From: Chlorobaculum parvum NCIB 8327
Lineage (GTDB): Bacteria; Bacteroidota; Chlorobiia; Chlorobiales; Chlorobiaceae
DNA: 64,000 nucleotides
Direction: 5' to 3'
NCBI RefSeq assembly: GCF_000020505.1
Contig: NC_011027.1
Span: 356,001 to 420,000, forward strand
A model generated the notes under the pieces. That model was not told the origin of the DNA and searched no databases. It saw only the letters and a program-made list of their open reading frames with translations. The translations under genes were made by a program, and so were the position numbers. Below, piece by piece: positions 9,522 to 22,683 of this stretch (the stretch's first letter is position 1; every line of letters starts with the position of its first letter).

Positions 9522-9989
9522 ATGTCCTTCACGGTCACTCTCGACGTCTCGAAATCGTTCGAGACGTCTGCCCAGCCCGATAAAGTCTTCGAACTGCTTG
9601 CCGACGTCCCCCGCTCGGCAAGCTATTTCCCTGATGTCGAAAAGCTCGAACCGCTCGGCGACAACTCGTATCGCTGGATCATGGAAAGAATCGCCCTTGG
9701 CGACCACACTCTTCAGCAAACCATCTACGCCTGTACCTACCGTAGCGACCCCGCGACACTGAGCGTTGACTGGACGCCCGTCGATGGTGAGGGCAACGCC
9801 AGAGTCGAAGGCAGCTGGCGTATCGAACCTGCCGGAACCGGTACGAAAGTTCAGCTCCATACCAAAGGCACGCTCGAAGTCGATCTCCCCGGATTTCTGC
9901 AATTTCTCCTCTCTCCGCTGATCGAGCTGGCGTTTGTTCAGAAGATTGAGCGTTATATCTCGAACCTGCAAGCGGCTTTCGAAGGGTAA
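9522..9989 (+). CDS. SRPBCC/START-fold protein
   Basis: A 155-residue cytosolic protein of the SRPBCC (polyketide cyclase/CoxG-like) fold. It shows the N-terminal strand-helix pattern VSKSFETSAQPDKVFELLADVPRSASYFPDVEKLEPL and the C-terminal long helix LSPLIELAFVQKIERYISNLQAAF that closes the hydrophobic pocket. A ligand cannot be told from sequence. It starts 9 bases after the L,D-transpeptidase stop, preceded by AAGGGTGG, so it is probably translated from the same message. Confidence 0.8.
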   Translation: MSFTVTLDVSKSFETSAQPDKVFELLADVPRSASYFPDVEKLEPLGDNSYRWIMERIALGDHTLQQTIYACTYRSDPATLSVDWTPVDGEGNARVEGSWRIEPAGTGTKVQLHTKGTLEVDLPGFLQFLLSPLIELAFVQKIERYISNLQAAFEG

Positions 9990-10060
9990 GGGGAGCTCTC
10001 AGAAAAACTCTTGCCGTTGTCTTTGGAAGTAACGTCGTTAATTTTAGCCATAGCGGAATA

Positions 10061-10366
10061 ATGCGGCCATTTGCAATATTTTCTGTAACAACGCTGGTGA
10101 CGTTTGTGCTTATGCTTGTTGCAAACATTCTGGCGTTGCCTGTTGTTTTCGATACGCAGGGTGTCGGATGGTCAGCCGCGCCTTTTCGCAGTGCTTTGGT
10201 ATTTGTCGGCAATCTGTTGCAGTGGCCAATGGTGGCGATCTACTCGCTTGCGGGAAACAGATCGAATGATGGCATGGTTGCTATCGTTGTGCTGTCTATT
10301 ATCTACGGCACTGGAGCTGTGGGGATTTGGGCGTTTTGGGGGCGATATAGAAAGGTGCGAAAGTGA
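10061..10366 (+). CDS. Small hypothetical membrane protein
   Basis: A 101-residue ORF with three hydrophobic segments: FSVTTLVTFVLMLVANILAL (about 6-26), FRSALVFVGNLLQWPMVAIYSLAG (about 43-64) and GMVAIVVLSIIYGTGAVGIWAFWG (about 70-93), ending in a basic tail RYRKVRK consistent with the positive-inside rule. No family is recognised. No clear Shine-Dalgarno precedes the ATG. It sits between housekeeping DNA and an AT-rich nuclease gene, so it could belong to either. Confidence 0.55.
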   Translation: MRPFAIFSVTTLVTFVLMLVANILALPVVFDTQGVGWSAAPFRSALVFVGNLLQWPMVAIYSLAGNRSNDGMVAIVVLSIIYGTGAVGIWAFWGRYRKVRK

Positions 10367-10488
10367 GTGTGCCTCAAAATTTTGCGCCAGATTGATGATG
10401 GGTGAAGGATCAGTTTTACGGCAGAAGTCGCTGTGTTTTATGATGAAATGGTAAATTATGTGACGTTCGCATAATCTATCAATGAGCC

Positions 10489-11397
10489 ATGTTTGACGTT
10501 TTTACTGAAGAAGTGGAAGTCCTTATCAAGGATGGAATCGCTAACCTATACTGGTACAAAGGCGATCTGCATAAGGCTTGGTTGCGTTCAGGAGTCGATA
10601 TATCTGTTCGCGATGAAATATTACGCTTGAAAACCGATGATGGTCGAGAGCTAACTAAGCGCCGTCAAATGGATGCTCTCTACGAGCGTTTAAGAAATGG
10701 TGACTACAACCGACGTTTAGAGGTTTCGAGAAATTTTGTTCGCATTCTGGTTGGGCACAAAAGCTTTGCCCCGCAAAGTGAAAAGCATCGGGTGGAAATC
10801 GCAGAACGTAGTGCTTTGAAACTACGTGAACTTATTCAGCAGCAGGAAAAGGATCGAGAGTATCGCGACAGCATTCGTGCAAGTGCGGAGAAGGCCTCCC
10901 GCGAAACCTATGATTCAAAGCTTGATGAGCTTCGAGAAAAGTTTACCGAGGCACTAGACCTGCCGCCCCAAAAAAAGGGTTACGTCCTCGAAGCATTGTT
11001 CACTGAACTTATGAGAATCAGCGGTATTCCTGTTGAGGAGCCGTTCAAGATTCAAGGTGAACAACTCGATGGCGCAATCAAGTATGACGGACACTACTAT
11101 TTGGTTGAGTTGAAGTGGGTCGCTGGGAAGACCGAGCCGAAAGAGATCGGTCATTTTTATTACAAAGTTGAAGGAAAACTACAGGCTCGGGGATTGTTCT
11201 TGGCAATGAATGGATATTCAGATGGTGCGATAGCAACTCTTCCAAAGGGTAAAGACTTGAAGGTTTTGCTACTTGATGGCAATCACTTGGCGAATGTCAT
11301 ATACGGTATGTACAAGTTTCAGGAACTTCTTGAACATTCTATTCGTCAAGCGTCATTGCGTGGAGAAATTTACTGTACACATAACCTGCAAACCTAG
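10489..11397 (+). CDS. Orphan restriction-endonuclease-like (PD-(D/E)XK, Mrr-like) protein
   Basis: A 302-residue protein. Residues 160-280 look like an Mrr-type PD-(D/E)XK nuclease: E168 in GYVLEALFTELM, D194 in QLDGAIKYDG and E207-x-K209 in YYLVELKWV, followed by a helix and LFLAMNGYSDGA. Residues 1-155 are helical and charged (YWYKGDLHKAWLRSGV..., then a likely coiled coil EQQEKDREYRDSIRASAEKA) and may sense or bind a partner; the domain is not one I can name with confidence. The gene is AT-rich next to its neighbours (23 G/C of 60 bases at 10501-10560), which suggests acquisition. No methylase lies beside it, so it is not an ordinary type II pair; a role in phage defence is inferred. Confidence 0.75.
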   Translation: MFDVFTEEVEVLIKDGIANLYWYKGDLHKAWLRSGVDISVRDEILRLKTDDGRELTKRRQMDALYERLRNGDYNRRLEVSRNFVRILVGHKSFAPQSEKHRVEIAERSALKLRELIQQQEKDREYRDSIRASAEKASRETYDSKLDELREKFTEALDLPPQKKGYVLEALFTELMRISGIPVEEPFKIQGEQLDGAIKYDGHYYLVELKWVAGKTEPKEIGHFYYKVEGKLQARGLFLAMNGYSDGAIATLPKGKDLKVLLLDGNHLANVIYGMYKFQELLEHSIRQASLRGEIYCTHNLQT

Positions 11398-11472
11398 ATG
11401 GGTTCTACCCTCCTCAACTGTTAGCTGACAGAATGTGCAGGTGAATTCATTTGGTTCATATTGCCCTAAAAC

Positions 11473-11517
11473 AACACCGCCCGCTTACGGTAAATCGTAG
11501 CGGGCGGTGTTTTCGTT
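11473..11517. terminator. Bidirectional terminator between the nuclease gene and metH
   Basis: The 13-base arms AACACCGCCCGCT (11473-11485) and AGCGGGCGGTGTT (11499-11511) are perfectly complementary and are followed by TTCGTTTT on the plus strand; the minus strand reads TTGTTTTAGGG after the stem. It sits between two convergent genes. Confidence 0.85.
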
Positions 11518-11533
11518 TTATAGCGGCAATCCC

Positions 11534-15217
<3,684 letters not shown>

Positions 15218-15303
15218 GCAGCGGCGGAAATTGGTTGGAAAAATTGACCCTAAAGGTAAGCAAAAAAGCGCTCAATTCCCCATCCGCCGGAAGGCGGGGC
15301 GCG

Positions 15304-15975
15304 TCAGGAAAGCGCCCGGTCGATGCGCTCCGAAAGCCACGAGCGGAGCAGTTCGATCGAGGCGTGGTCGGTCTGGTGCGCCATCGGATATTCGCGGTAG
15401 GTGAGATCGGAGACCTTGTCCTTCAGCCACGCCTCGGACTCGCGCCCTTTGGCGATGGGCAGCACGTCATCGAACTCGCCGTGCTGCACGAGGAATGGAA
15501 TGTTGGCGAGGCCTTCAGGCATAGCCTCGGCGTCGGGACGAGAATCGGGAAGCTGGCCGCTCAGGGCGGCGACGCCGTGCAGCAGCTCCGGGTTGCGGAA
15601 CGCAGTCATGTAACTCATCACCGCACCCTGGCTGAAGCCCATGAGGAACGCCTTGTTGCCCGCCGGTTGAAGCGTCGCGATCATCTTTTTCAGGAACGCC
15701 GTGAACTGGTCAGCAACGTTGATGGCCGCCTCGTGGTCGGCCGTGATGCCGGTGGGCGTGAAGTCGATCGGAAACCAGCCGAACATCTCAGGGGCAAGCA
15801 GCTGCGGCGCGCGTACGCTCACGATGCGCAGCCGCGGGTCGAGTGACGGAGCTAGCATGATGAGGTCGCGCTCGTTGCTTCCGTAGCCGTGCAGCATCAC
15901 GAGCAGCGGGCTTTCTTCGTCAGGACGGCGGTTGTAATCGAGCCAGGTAAAAGCGTCGTTATTGCGTGTGAACAT
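15304..15975 (-). CDS. Carboxylesterase/phospholipase (alpha/beta hydrolase)
   Basis: A 223-residue alpha/beta hydrolase of the YpfH/carboxylesterase type. It shows LVMLHGYGSNERDL (oxyanion loop), the nucleophile elbow GFSQG, the acid in HGEFDDVLPI and the catalytic His region AHQTDHASIELL. The natural substrate is unknown; relatives hydrolyse short esters or lysophospholipids. No signal peptide is seen. It is separated from metH by about 86 bases and from mnmA by a REP hairpin, so it is probably its own unit. Confidence 0.85.
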   Translation of the reverse strand: MFTRNNDAFTWLDYNRRPDEESPLLVMLHGYGSNERDLIMLAPSLDPRLRIVSVRAPQLLAPEMFGWFPIDFTPTGITADHEAAINVADQFTAFLKKMIATLQPAGNKAFLMGFSQGAVMSYMTAFRNPELLHGVAALSGQLPDSRPDAEAMPEGLANIPFLVQHGEFDDVLPIAKGRESEAWLKDKVSDLTYREYPMAHQTDHASIELLRSWLSERIDRALS

Positions 15976-16013
15976 GGGGGATGGGTTGGTGTTGACAATT
16001 CGATGAATGATTT

Positions 16014-16038
16014 GTAGGGGCGGCCCTTGCGGTCGCCC
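16014..16038 (+). repeat. GTAG-headed REP hairpin
   Basis: GTAGGGGCGGCCCTTGCGGTCGCCC-type element: head GTAGGGGC, stem GGGCGGCC pairing with GGTCGCCC through one G-T wobble. It lies between mnmA and the esterase gene. It is a member of the dispersed family described in the findings. Confidence 0.65.
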
Positions 16039-16061
16039 TGGGAAGAAACAGCAATCTCTTT

Positions 16062-17156
16062 TTACTCCGGCGTCGCGCTGTCCGCAGGATTCACCTCCGC
16101 GATGATTCCCCCGCCGAGCACCTCGTCGCCATCGTAAAACACAACCGCCTGCCCGCAGGCAACGCCCTGCTTCGGCTCGTGGAAACGTACCCGCGCCCGG
16201 TCATCGCCGAGCGGCTCGACCATGCAGGCGCTTTGCCGGTCGCGGTAACGGATTCGCGCTTCTGTCTCGAACGGCGCGTCCGGCGTTGCGATGCCGCTCC
16301 AGTTCATCGCCGTGGCGATGAGGCTGCGGCATTCGAGGTCGGCCTTGCTGCCGACGCGGATTCGGTTGTGTTCTGCGTCGATCTTCGTCACATAAACCGG
16401 TTCTCCGGTCGACACGCCGAGGCCCCGGCGCTGGCCGATGGTGTAGAACGGGTAGCCGCGATGGTGCCCGATCACCTTACCCGACTGATCGACAATCTCG
16501 CCCCCCGCGACACGCTCCTCAAGCCCAGGAATTGCCCTGGTAAGATAGGCGCAATAGTCGTCGTGCGGTACGAAGCAAATCTCCTGGCTCTCCTTCTTTT
16601 CCGCCGCGTGCACTTCGAACGACCGGGCCAGCTCCCGCACTTCAGCTTTCGTGTAACCGCCGAGCGGGAAAAGGGTTTTGGCAAGCTCCGCCTGAGTCAG
16701 CATCCAGAGAAAATAGCTCTGATCCTTCTCCGGATCGATCCCTTTGAGAAGGCGCGTCACGCCGTCACGCCGTTCCGTGCGGGCGTAGTGGCCGGTCGCC
16801 ACCAGATCGGCTCCGAGCAGCCGCATCGCCTCGAAAAGCCCGAACCACTTGATCGCCTTGTTGCACACCATGCACGGATTCGGTGTCCGTCCGGCGAGAT
16901 AGTCGTCATGAAAATAACCGACGACGTCGCGGGCGAACTTTGCGCTCAGGTTCAGCGTGAACACAGGAAAGTCGAACTCCTCTGAGTCGCTGATCCGCAT
17001 TGCCGACGGAGCCAGCGTGGAAGTATCCTCCGGCGTATCGAGCACACGGATGTTCAGCCCGGTCACGCGATAGCCTTGCTTGATGAGCAGGCAAGCCGCC
17101 GCCGCCGAATCGACGCCGCCCGAAAGGCCAATGATGACGTGTTGCTTCGCGTGCAT
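16062..17156 (-). CDS. mnmA: tRNA-specific 2-thiouridylase
   Basis: Adenylates and thiolates U34 of tRNA-Glu, -Gln and -Lys in the cytosol. The 364-residue protein has the PP-loop GLSGGVDSAAAA (residues 10-21), the catalytic cysteine in NPCMVCNKAIKW (C98) and its partner in ESQEICFVPHDDYCAY (C194). It also has GHHRGYPFYTIGQRRGLGV and the C-terminal beta-barrel with ARVRFHEPKQGVACGQAVVFYDGDEVLGGG. The length and both cysteines match active family members. The gene ends next to a REP hairpin and has no close operon partner. Confidence 0.97.
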   Translation of the reverse strand: MHAKQHVIIGLSGGVDSAAAACLLIKQGYRVTGLNIRVLDTPEDTSTLAPSAMRISDSEEFDFPVFTLNLSAKFARDVVGYFHDDYLAGRTPNPCMVCNKAIKWFGLFEAMRLLGADLVATGHYARTERRDGVTRLLKGIDPEKDQSYFLWMLTQAELAKTLFPLGGYTKAEVRELARSFEVHAAEKKESQEICFVPHDDYCAYLTRAIPGLEERVAGGEIVDQSGKVIGHHRGYPFYTIGQRRGLGVSTGEPVYVTKIDAEHNRIRVGSKADLECRSLIATAMNWSGIATPDAPFETEARIRYRDRQSACMVEPLGDDRARVRFHEPKQGVACGQAVVFYDGDEVLGGGIIAEVNPADSATPE

Positions 17157-17304
17157 GGGCTGGTTTCGGTTGGTTAGAGGGGCTTACAGCTTTTCTTGGA
17201 TTATGCGCTTGTCTGGTCTGGTTGCTTGGCCGTCGGAAGTCGTTTTTTCACCAGAACAGTCTCTCTGGCATCGCCATAAAATCACCCATGCAAGTGGACA
17301 GTTC

Positions 17305-18687
17305 TCACAGCAGCACGCCCTTGAGCAGCACCGAGGCGAAGCTGAAGTAGATGACGATACCGGTGACGTCAACCAGTGTGGCGACGAAGGGGGCCGAGGA
17401 TGTGGCCGGGTCGATGCCGAGGCGCTGGAGCAGCATGGGGAGCATGGAGCCGGCAAGCGTTCCCCAGAGAACGATGCCGAGCAGCGAAAAGCCCACCGTG
17501 AGGGCGATCAGCAGCCAGACGCTCGTGTACTGGTCGAGAATCATGGCCCAGAAGATCACTCTGAACACGCCGATGACGCCGAGCAGGCTGCCAAGCATCA
17601 GGCCGGACAAGATCTCCCGTTTCATCACTTTCCACCAGTCCTGCAGGGTGATTTCACCGAGTGACAGTGAGCGGATGATAAGTGTGGCGGCCTGCGAGCC
17701 CGAGTTACCGCCGCTTGAGATGATGAGCGGAATGAAGGTTGCCAGCACGATTGCTTTGGCCAGCTCTCCTTCGAAGTAGGTCATGGCCGAAGCGGTGAGC
17801 ATTTCACCGAGGAACAGCACTACGAGCCAGACTGCACGCTTGCGTACCAGTTCGAGCAGCGGCAGGTCGATGTATGGCTCTTCGAGGGCTTCGATACCAC
17901 CGAATTTCTGGATGTCTTCGGTTTCCTCTTCTTCGGCGACGTCGAGCATGTCGTCAACCGTGACGATGCCGATCAGGTAGCCGTTGGAGTCCACTACCGG
18001 CAGTGCGACACGGTCGTAGCGCTTGAAGGCTTCGAGGGCGTCCTGCTGATCCTGGGTGGCCGTAAGGGTGATGATCTTGTCTTCGGAGATGATTTCTCCG
18101 ACTTTTTTGTCGAGCGGCGAGAGCAGCAGATCGCGGGCCATCATTTCGCCGACGAGCTTGCCGTGGTCGTCAACCGCGTAGATGACGTTCAGGGTTTCGC
18201 TCTCGTGGCCGTGCGTACGGATGTATTCGAGCACCTTGCCGATCTCCCAGTCGGTTTTGACGCTGAGTACGTCCGGCGACATAAGCCTGCCGACGCTGTC
18301 TTCGGCGTAGGCCAGCAGCGTTTTGGCAATCTTGAACTCCTTGAAGGTCAGCAGCTTGATCAGCTCCTGGGCGACCGGGCCCGGCAGCTCTTCGAGCATG
18401 GCGGTACGGTCGTCCGGCGACATGCTGTTCAGGATGTGTGTGACATCCTTCTGGGTCAGGGCGTTGAGCAGGTTCTGCTGGGCATCGACTTCGAGGTATT
18501 CGAAGGTCTCGGTTGCCACGTCTTTGGGCAGCAGCCTGAAGAGGATGGCCTGCTCGTTTTCGGGGAGGTCGGAGATCAGTTCGGCGAGGTCAACCGGCAG
18601 CCAGTCGTTGAAGAGGCGTTGCAGTGCGCTGAAGTTCCTCTGTTCGATCAGCTCGCGGATTTCGGGAAGTATGGGAGTGCCGATCAT
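17305..18687 (-). CDS. mgtE: Magnesium transporter MgtE
   Basis: An inner-membrane Mg2+ channel. Domains in order are the N-terminal MgtE_N superhelix (residues about 20-120: [46 protein letters not shown]), a CBS pair ([17 protein letters not shown], then [25 protein letters not shown]) and five membrane helices with the pore signature [18 protein letters not shown] near residue 340. Mg2+ binding to the cytosolic domains closes the pore in known homologues. The start is ambiguous: ATG 18687 ([10 protein letters not shown]) gives 460 residues, while ATG 18723 adds 12; neither has a clear ribosome-binding site. Confidence 0.95.
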   Translation of the reverse strand: MIGTPILPEIRELIEQRNFSALQRLFNDWLPVDLAELISDLPENEQAILFRLLPKDVATETFEYLEVDAQQNLLNALTQKDVTHILNSMSPDDRTAMLEELPGPVAQELIKLLTFKEFKIAKTLLAYAEDSVGRLMSPDVLSVKTDWEIGKVLEYIRTHGHESETLNVIYAVDDHGKLVGEMMARDLLLSPLDKKVGEIISEDKIITLTATQDQQDALEAFKRYDRVALPVVDSNGYLIGIVTVDDMLDVAEEEETEDIQKFGGIEALEEPYIDLPLLELVRKRAVWLVVLFLGEMLTASAMTYFEGELAKAIVLATFIPLIISSGGNSGSQAATLIIRSLSLGEITLQDWWKVMKREILSGLMLGSLLGVIGVFRVIFWAMILDQYTSVWLLIALTVGFSLLGIVLWGTLAGSMLPMLLQRLGIDPATSSAPFVATLVDVTGIVIYFSFASVLLKGVLL

Positions 18688-18751
18688 AGCTGGCTCGAGG
18701 TTGACTTGTGGATGTGCCCTCATTTACCGTATGACCCTAAAAAAGGAAAAA

Positions 18752-19381
18752 TTATCGTCTTTCCAACCGCTTCTGACGCTTTTTTTTCGGAGCACCCAAA
18801 CGGGTTGTCGATACGTGCGGCGAAGCGGTTACGAATTTTCGCCACGGCAGCTCCGTGCTGCGTGTGATTCCGATTCTCGGCGACGTGCCGATCAGCTCTT
18901 CCGGGATTTCCGGAGCGTCTTCCAGCCAGCAGCTTTCGCCGAGCAGCGAGCTGCCGTACAGCTCCGGTCCGATGCCGAGCGCCTGTGCCAGCTTGCCGGG
19001 GCCGCTCATCAGCGCACGCTCGTCAGCCGTTCCGCGCCGTTCCTGCATCCGGTCGATCCCTTCGAGCGGCTCCATGGCCCGGAGCAGCACCGCGCCCGCA
19101 GTTCCTTCCTGCTCCGAGACGATGTTGATCATGTAGTGACAGCCGTAGGTGAAGTAGATGTACAAATGTCCGGGCGGGCCGAACATCGCGCGGTTCCGGT
19201 TGGTCATTCCGCGCCATGCGTGGCAGGCTTCGTCGCCCTCGCCGAGGTAGGCTTCGGTCTCCACGATTCGCGCTTTGGTCACCATGCCGGTGTCTTCGCA
19301 ACGCACGAAAATCTTGCCCAGCAGCCGCTCGGCAAGTTCGAGTGTGGGGGCCTGGTAAAATTCGGCTCCAAGCCGTTTCAT
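18752..19381 (-). CDS. DNA-3-methyladenine (alkyladenine) glycosylase, AAG/MPG family
   Basis: A base-excision repair enzyme that removes alkylated purines. The 209-residue protein begins [20 protein letters not shown] and has [47 protein letters not shown] and [13 protein letters not shown]. These are the signature blocks of the MPG fold, with the catalytic Glu in VETEAY. It ends with a very basic tail ([13 protein letters not shown]) that could help DNA binding. It is divergent from parA, sharing a 113-base intergenic region. Confidence 0.95.
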   Translation of the reverse strand: MKRLGAEFYQAPTLELAERLLGKIFVRCEDTGMVTKARIVETEAYLGEGDEACHAWRGMTNRNRAMFGPPGHLYIYFTYGCHYMINIVSEQEGTAGAVLLRAMEPLEGIDRMQERRGTADERALMSGPGKLAQALGIGPELYGSSLLGESCWLEDAPEIPEELIGTSPRIGITRSTELPWRKFVTASPHVSTTRLGAPKKKRQKRLERR

Positions 19382-19397
19382 GGGTCGATATTCCTGT

Positions 19398-19425
19398 TTG
19401 CAAAAGTTTATGCAAGTATTATACT
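19398..19425 (+). promoter_or_regulatory. Likely promoter of parAB
   Basis: TTGCAA (19398-19403), a 16-base spacer and TATACT (19420-19425) lie in the divergent mpg-parA gap about 70 bases upstream of the parA start. The sequence matches the sigma-70 consensus but is otherwise unsupported. Confidence 0.4.
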
Positions 19426-19494
19426 ATACAACGTGTCGCTGAAGAAGATCAACCGCTTGAATATTTCATTTTTCATTTCGCTGGCTACGGTTAC

Positions 19495-20292
19495 ATGGGA
19501 AGAGTTATTGCTATTGCAAATCAGAAAGGCGGGGTAGGTAAAACAACCACCGCGGTCAATATTGCGGCTTCCATTGCGATATCAGAATTCAAAACGCTCC
19601 TGGTCGACATCGATCCCCAGGCAAATGCCACTTCGGGCTTCGGGCTCGAACCTGGCGACGAGATCGAGAATACCTTTTATCATGTGATGGTCAACGGCGG
19701 CCAGATCAGGGATGCCATCAAGTCTTCGAGCCTTGAGTATCTCGACGTGCTGCCTTCGAATATGAACCTCGTCGGCATGGAGGTTGAGCTGGTCAACATG
19801 CGTGAGCGTGAGTATGTCATGCAGAAGGCCCTGAAGCAGGTGAAGGATCAGTACGATTACATCATCATCGACTGTCCGCCGTCGCTTGGTCTTATCACCC
19901 TCAACTCGCTGACCGCGGCCGATTCGGTGCTTATTCCGGTGCAGGCCGAGTATTACGCGCTTGAGGGTCTTGGCAAGCTGCTCAATACGATCAGCATCGT
20001 CCGCAAGCATCTGAATCCGCGCCTTGAAATCGAAGGGGTGCTGGTCACCATGTTCGATGCCAGGCTCAGGCTTGCCACGCAGGTGGCCGAAGAGGTCAAG
20101 AAGTTCTTCAAGGACAAAGTCTATAAAACCTGCATTCGCAGGAATGTTCGTCTGTCCGAGGCTCCGAGTCATGGCAAGCCGGCGCTTCTGTACGATGCCC
20201 AGAGCATCGGATCGAAAGATTACCTCGACCTTGCGCAGGAGATTTTCGAGCGCGACGGCAATATCAAGAAATTCAAAGTTCGGCAGCAGTAG
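19495..20292 (+). CDS. parA: Chromosome partitioning ATPase ParA/Soj
   Basis: A Walker-type ATPase that, with ParB and parS, moves replicated origins. Starting at [22 protein letters not shown] gives 265 residues with the deviant Walker A KGGVGKTT near residue 11, [15 protein letters not shown], the Walker [15 protein letters not shown] and [18 protein letters not shown]-type C-terminal blocks. Longer ORF versions upstream overlap the mpg gene and are unrelated. parB follows 20 bases downstream, so this is a chromosomal parAB operon. Confidence 0.97.
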   Translation: MGRVIAIANQKGGVGKTTTAVNIAASIAISEFKTLLVDIDPQANATSGFGLEPGDEIENTFYHVMVNGGQIRDAIKSSSLEYLDVLPSNMNLVGMEVELVNMREREYVMQKALKQVKDQYDYIIIDCPPSLGLITLNSLTAADSVLIPVQAEYYALEGLGKLLNTISIVRKHLNPRLEIEGVLVTMFDARLRLATQVAEEVKKFFKDKVYKTCIRRNVRLSEAPSHGKPALLYDAQSIGSKDYLDLAQEIFERDGNIKKFKVRQQ

Positions 20293-20312
20293 GTGGCCGG
20301 CCACGTGAGCGT

Positions 20313-21197
20313 ATGTCCAAAAAAGCACTGGGAAAAGGCCTGAAAGCGCTGATCTCCGAAGAGGGATTTGCAGCAGCCGAAAAAGCTGAAGAGCGGGAAG
20401 CCATTCAGGAGGGCGCTATCGGCAGCCTTCCGGTTGACAAGATCAAGGTCAATCCATTCCAGCCGCGTAAGGAGTTCGACGAAGCAGCGCTTGAAGAGCT
20501 ACGCAACTCGATTATCGAAAACGGCGTCATCCAGCCGGTGACCGTCTGTCGCGATGGCGACCAGTACCAGCTCATCAGCGGCGAGCGCCGTCTGCGCGCC
20601 GTGACCTCCGCCGGCTTCAAGTTCATTCCCGCCTACGTCATCGAAGCGCACGAGGATGCCAGCAAGCTCGAACTGGCGCTGATCGAGAACATCCAGCGCG
20701 AAGACCTCAACGCTATCGAAGTCGCCCTTGCCCTGAAAAGCCTGGTAACCAAGTGCGACCTTACCCAGGACGAGGTGGCCCAGAAGGTTGGCAAGAATCG
20801 CTCGACGGTCAGTAACTTCCTTCGTCTGCTCAAGTTGCCGCGTCAGATTCAGGAGAGCATCCGCACGCGGGAGATTTCGTCGGGCCACGCCCGTGCGCTT
20901 ATCAATCTGCCGAGCGAGCACCTGCAACTCAAAGTGTGGCGGCAGATCGTCGCCCGTCAGCTTTCGGTTCGCCAGACCGAAGCGCTGGTCAACAACATTT
21001 TTAAGGATACAACCAAGCCCGCCGTTCCGAAAGCGGAACCCCGTGCCATCCAGCTCGACCAGATCGAAGGCCAGCTCCGTGAGCGGCTTGCCACCAAGGT
21101 ACGGCTCATTGAGCGCAAAGGTGGGCAGGGCGAAATCCAGATCAAATACTTCTCCGGCGAGGATCTCGACAGGATTCTCGACCTGCTCGGTCAGTGA
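20313..21197 (+). CDS. parB: Chromosome partitioning protein ParB/Spo0J
   Basis: A DNA-binding CTPase that loads at parS and spreads. The 294-residue protein starts MSKKALGKGLKALIS, the classic ParB N-terminus that contacts ParA. The CTP-binding N domain is seen in VNPFQPRKEFDEAALEEL, SGERRLRAV and LIENIQREDLNAIE. The HTH is in LTQDEVAQKVGKNRSTVSNFLRLLKLP and ISSGHARALINL, and the C-terminal dimerisation region ends the protein. No canonical parS palindrome was found by eye in this window. Confidence 0.97.
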   Translation: MSKKALGKGLKALISEEGFAAAEKAEEREAIQEGAIGSLPVDKIKVNPFQPRKEFDEAALEELRNSIIENGVIQPVTVCRDGDQYQLISGERRLRAVTSAGFKFIPAYVIEAHEDASKLELALIENIQREDLNAIEVALALKSLVTKCDLTQDEVAQKVGKNRSTVSNFLRLLKLPRQIQESIRTREISSGHARALINLPSEHLQLKVWRQIVARQLSVRQTEALVNNIFKDTTKPAVPKAEPRAIQLDQIEGQLRERLATKVRLIERKGGQGEIQIKYFSGEDLDRILDLLGQ

Positions 21198-21243
21198 GCG
21201 TTCCGGAGGAGTCATTTCCTGAAATTCCAAGTAGTATGAGATT

Positions 21244-21993
21244 ATGAAGGTTACCCTGGTCGGCAATGGCCGTATGGGCCAGCAGATCGCCGGTATCGTC
21301 AACGCATCGGACGCCAATGTTATCCACAAGGTGCTCGATGTGAGCGACGCCGTTACGCCGGAAGTGTTCGAGGGATCGGATGCGATTATCGATTTCACCG
21401 TCAGGGATGCGTTCCTGGCGAACTACAAGGCGATGATTGCCTCCGGCGTGCCGGTTGTGGTTGGCACCACCGGCTGGGACGAGTTGATGCCGCAGATCGC
21501 CGAAGAGGTGAATGCCGCCGGAAGCTCGATGCTCTACTCGGCCAACTTTTCGCTTGGCGTGAACGTCTTCTTCCGGACATTGCGTGAGGCGGCTCGCCTG
21601 ATCGCTCCGTTCGAGCAGTTCGACATCGCGCTCTCCGAACAGCACCATACCGGCAAGGCGGATTTCCCGAGCGGCACAGCGATCAAGGCAGCGCAGGAGG
21701 TTCTGAATAACAATCCGCGGAAGCGCACCATCGTTCGTGAGCTTGAGGACGGCAAGAAGTTGCAGAGCGACGAATTGCAGGTCTCGTCGATCCGTCTCGG
21801 CACGGTGTTCGGCGTGCACTCGGCTATTATCGATTCCGAGTCGGACACCATCGAGCTGACCCACACGGCCAAGAACCGCACCGGCTTCGCTTCGGGCGCC
21901 GTTCGCGCCGCCGAATGGCTCGCCCAGCAGCACGCCGCAAAGCCGGGCTTCTACACGATGGACGATTTCCTGAACGATCTCTTTTCGGCCTGA
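21244..21993 (+). CDS. dapB: 4-hydroxy-tetrahydrodipicolinate reductase
   Basis: An NAD(P)H enzyme of lysine and diaminopimelate synthesis. The 249-residue protein has the nucleotide-binding start [54 protein letters not shown], the catalytic [17 protein letters not shown] block and the C-terminal [24 protein letters not shown]. It is a short variant but contains all key residues. It lies 46 bases after parB and 3 bases before a small membrane protein gene, so the four genes may be co-transcribed. Confidence 0.96.
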   Translation: MKVTLVGNGRMGQQIAGIVNASDANVIHKVLDVSDAVTPEVFEGSDAIIDFTVRDAFLANYKAMIASGVPVVVGTTGWDELMPQIAEEVNAAGSSMLYSANFSLGVNVFFRTLREAARLIAPFEQFDIALSEQHHTGKADFPSGTAIKAAQEVLNNNPRKRTIVRELEDGKKLQSDELQVSSIRLGTVFGVHSAIIDSESDTIELTHTAKNRTGFASGAVRAAEWLAQQHAAKPGFYTMDDFLNDLFSA

Positions 21994-21996
21994 AGG

Positions 21997-22524
21997 ATGG
22001 GTATAGACGTTATTCCGGCCCGTCCATCGAAAAACACGGCGATCGCGCTTGGCGCGGCGTTGCTGTTGCTGACGACCACGGTGCCCTACCTGACGCTTAT
22101 CAATGCCTTCCTTTTTGCCGGCATTATCATGTCGGGAGCGGTTGCCGCCTGGTTCTACATCATGCGTCATCAGGTGCGGCTCAGCTATCCCGAGTCGTTC
22201 GTGCTTGGCGCTGTCAGCGGGTTTTTCGGCGGTGCGTTATCGGTGCTTGCCGGATTTCTGCTGGAGAGATGGTTTGGCTATGTGCCGGGTCTCGAAAGCC
22301 TCAAGCTGCTGGCCGACTGGGCGAGCAGCATAGATTCCGGTGATGCCGAGACCATCCGTCAGATGCTTGCGCTGGTCAGCGCACCGAAAGAGATCAGCTT
22401 GGCAGATCTGATTATCAGCATGCTTTTCACGGGCATTTTTTATGCTCCATTCTCCGGCCTCGGCGGTCGCCTGACGGTGTTTGTGCTCAAGCGGAAGGCA
22501 AAGAAGAGCGCTGTTAGCAAGTAA
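21997..22524 (+). CDS. Unknown multi-helix membrane protein
   Basis: A 175-residue protein of unrecognised family with about four hydrophobic segments: TAIALGAALLLLTTTVPYL (about 14-32), LINAFLFAGIIMSGAVAAWFYI (about 33-55), FVLGAVSGFFGGALSVLAGFLL (about 68-90) and LIISMLFTGIFYAPFSGLGG (about 138-158). The tail is basic (KRKAKKSAVSK). It starts three bases after the dapB stop, so it is the last gene of that transcript. The glycine-rich third helix resembles the DUF4199-like membrane proteins of Bacteroidetes, but that is only an impression. Confidence 0.7.
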   Translation: MGIDVIPARPSKNTAIALGAALLLLTTTVPYLTLINAFLFAGIIMSGAVAAWFYIMRHQVRLSYPESFVLGAVSGFFGGALSVLAGFLLERWFGYVPGLESLKLLADWASSIDSGDAETIRQMLALVSAPKEISLADLIISMLFTGIFYAPFSGLGGRLTVFVLKRKAKKSAVSK

Positions 22525-22541
22525 CGGGTAACAAATTGCCT

Positions 22542-22574
22542 GTAGGGGGGCAGCCCTCGCGGCTGCCTTTTTTG
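22542..22574 (+). terminator. REP hairpin acting as a rho-independent terminator
   Basis: The GTAG head (22542-22545) is followed by stem GGCAGCC (22549-22555), loop CTCGC and GGCTGCC (22561-22567), then TTTTTTGTTG. It has the same architecture as the dispersed GTAG hairpins, but here a T-run follows, so it probably ends the dapB transcript. Confidence 0.7.
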
Positions 22575-22683
22575 TTGTATTTCAGGGTGTCGTTGAAAGA
22601 AAAAGGACTGCAAAGACGGCAAGGATTTCAAAGACAGAGAGATTGCTCATCGTCGGAGGGCATTCCGACAAATCGGGCTGCTC

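Noticed and set aside
15218-15303. Cobalamin riboswitch ahead of metH
   Set aside because: The leader is only about 86 bases to the next gene and shows no B12-box-like sequence.
19382-21243. parS site near parAB
   Set aside because: No TGTTTCACGTGAAACA-like 16-mer was found; the CACGTG words seen lie in unrelated contexts.
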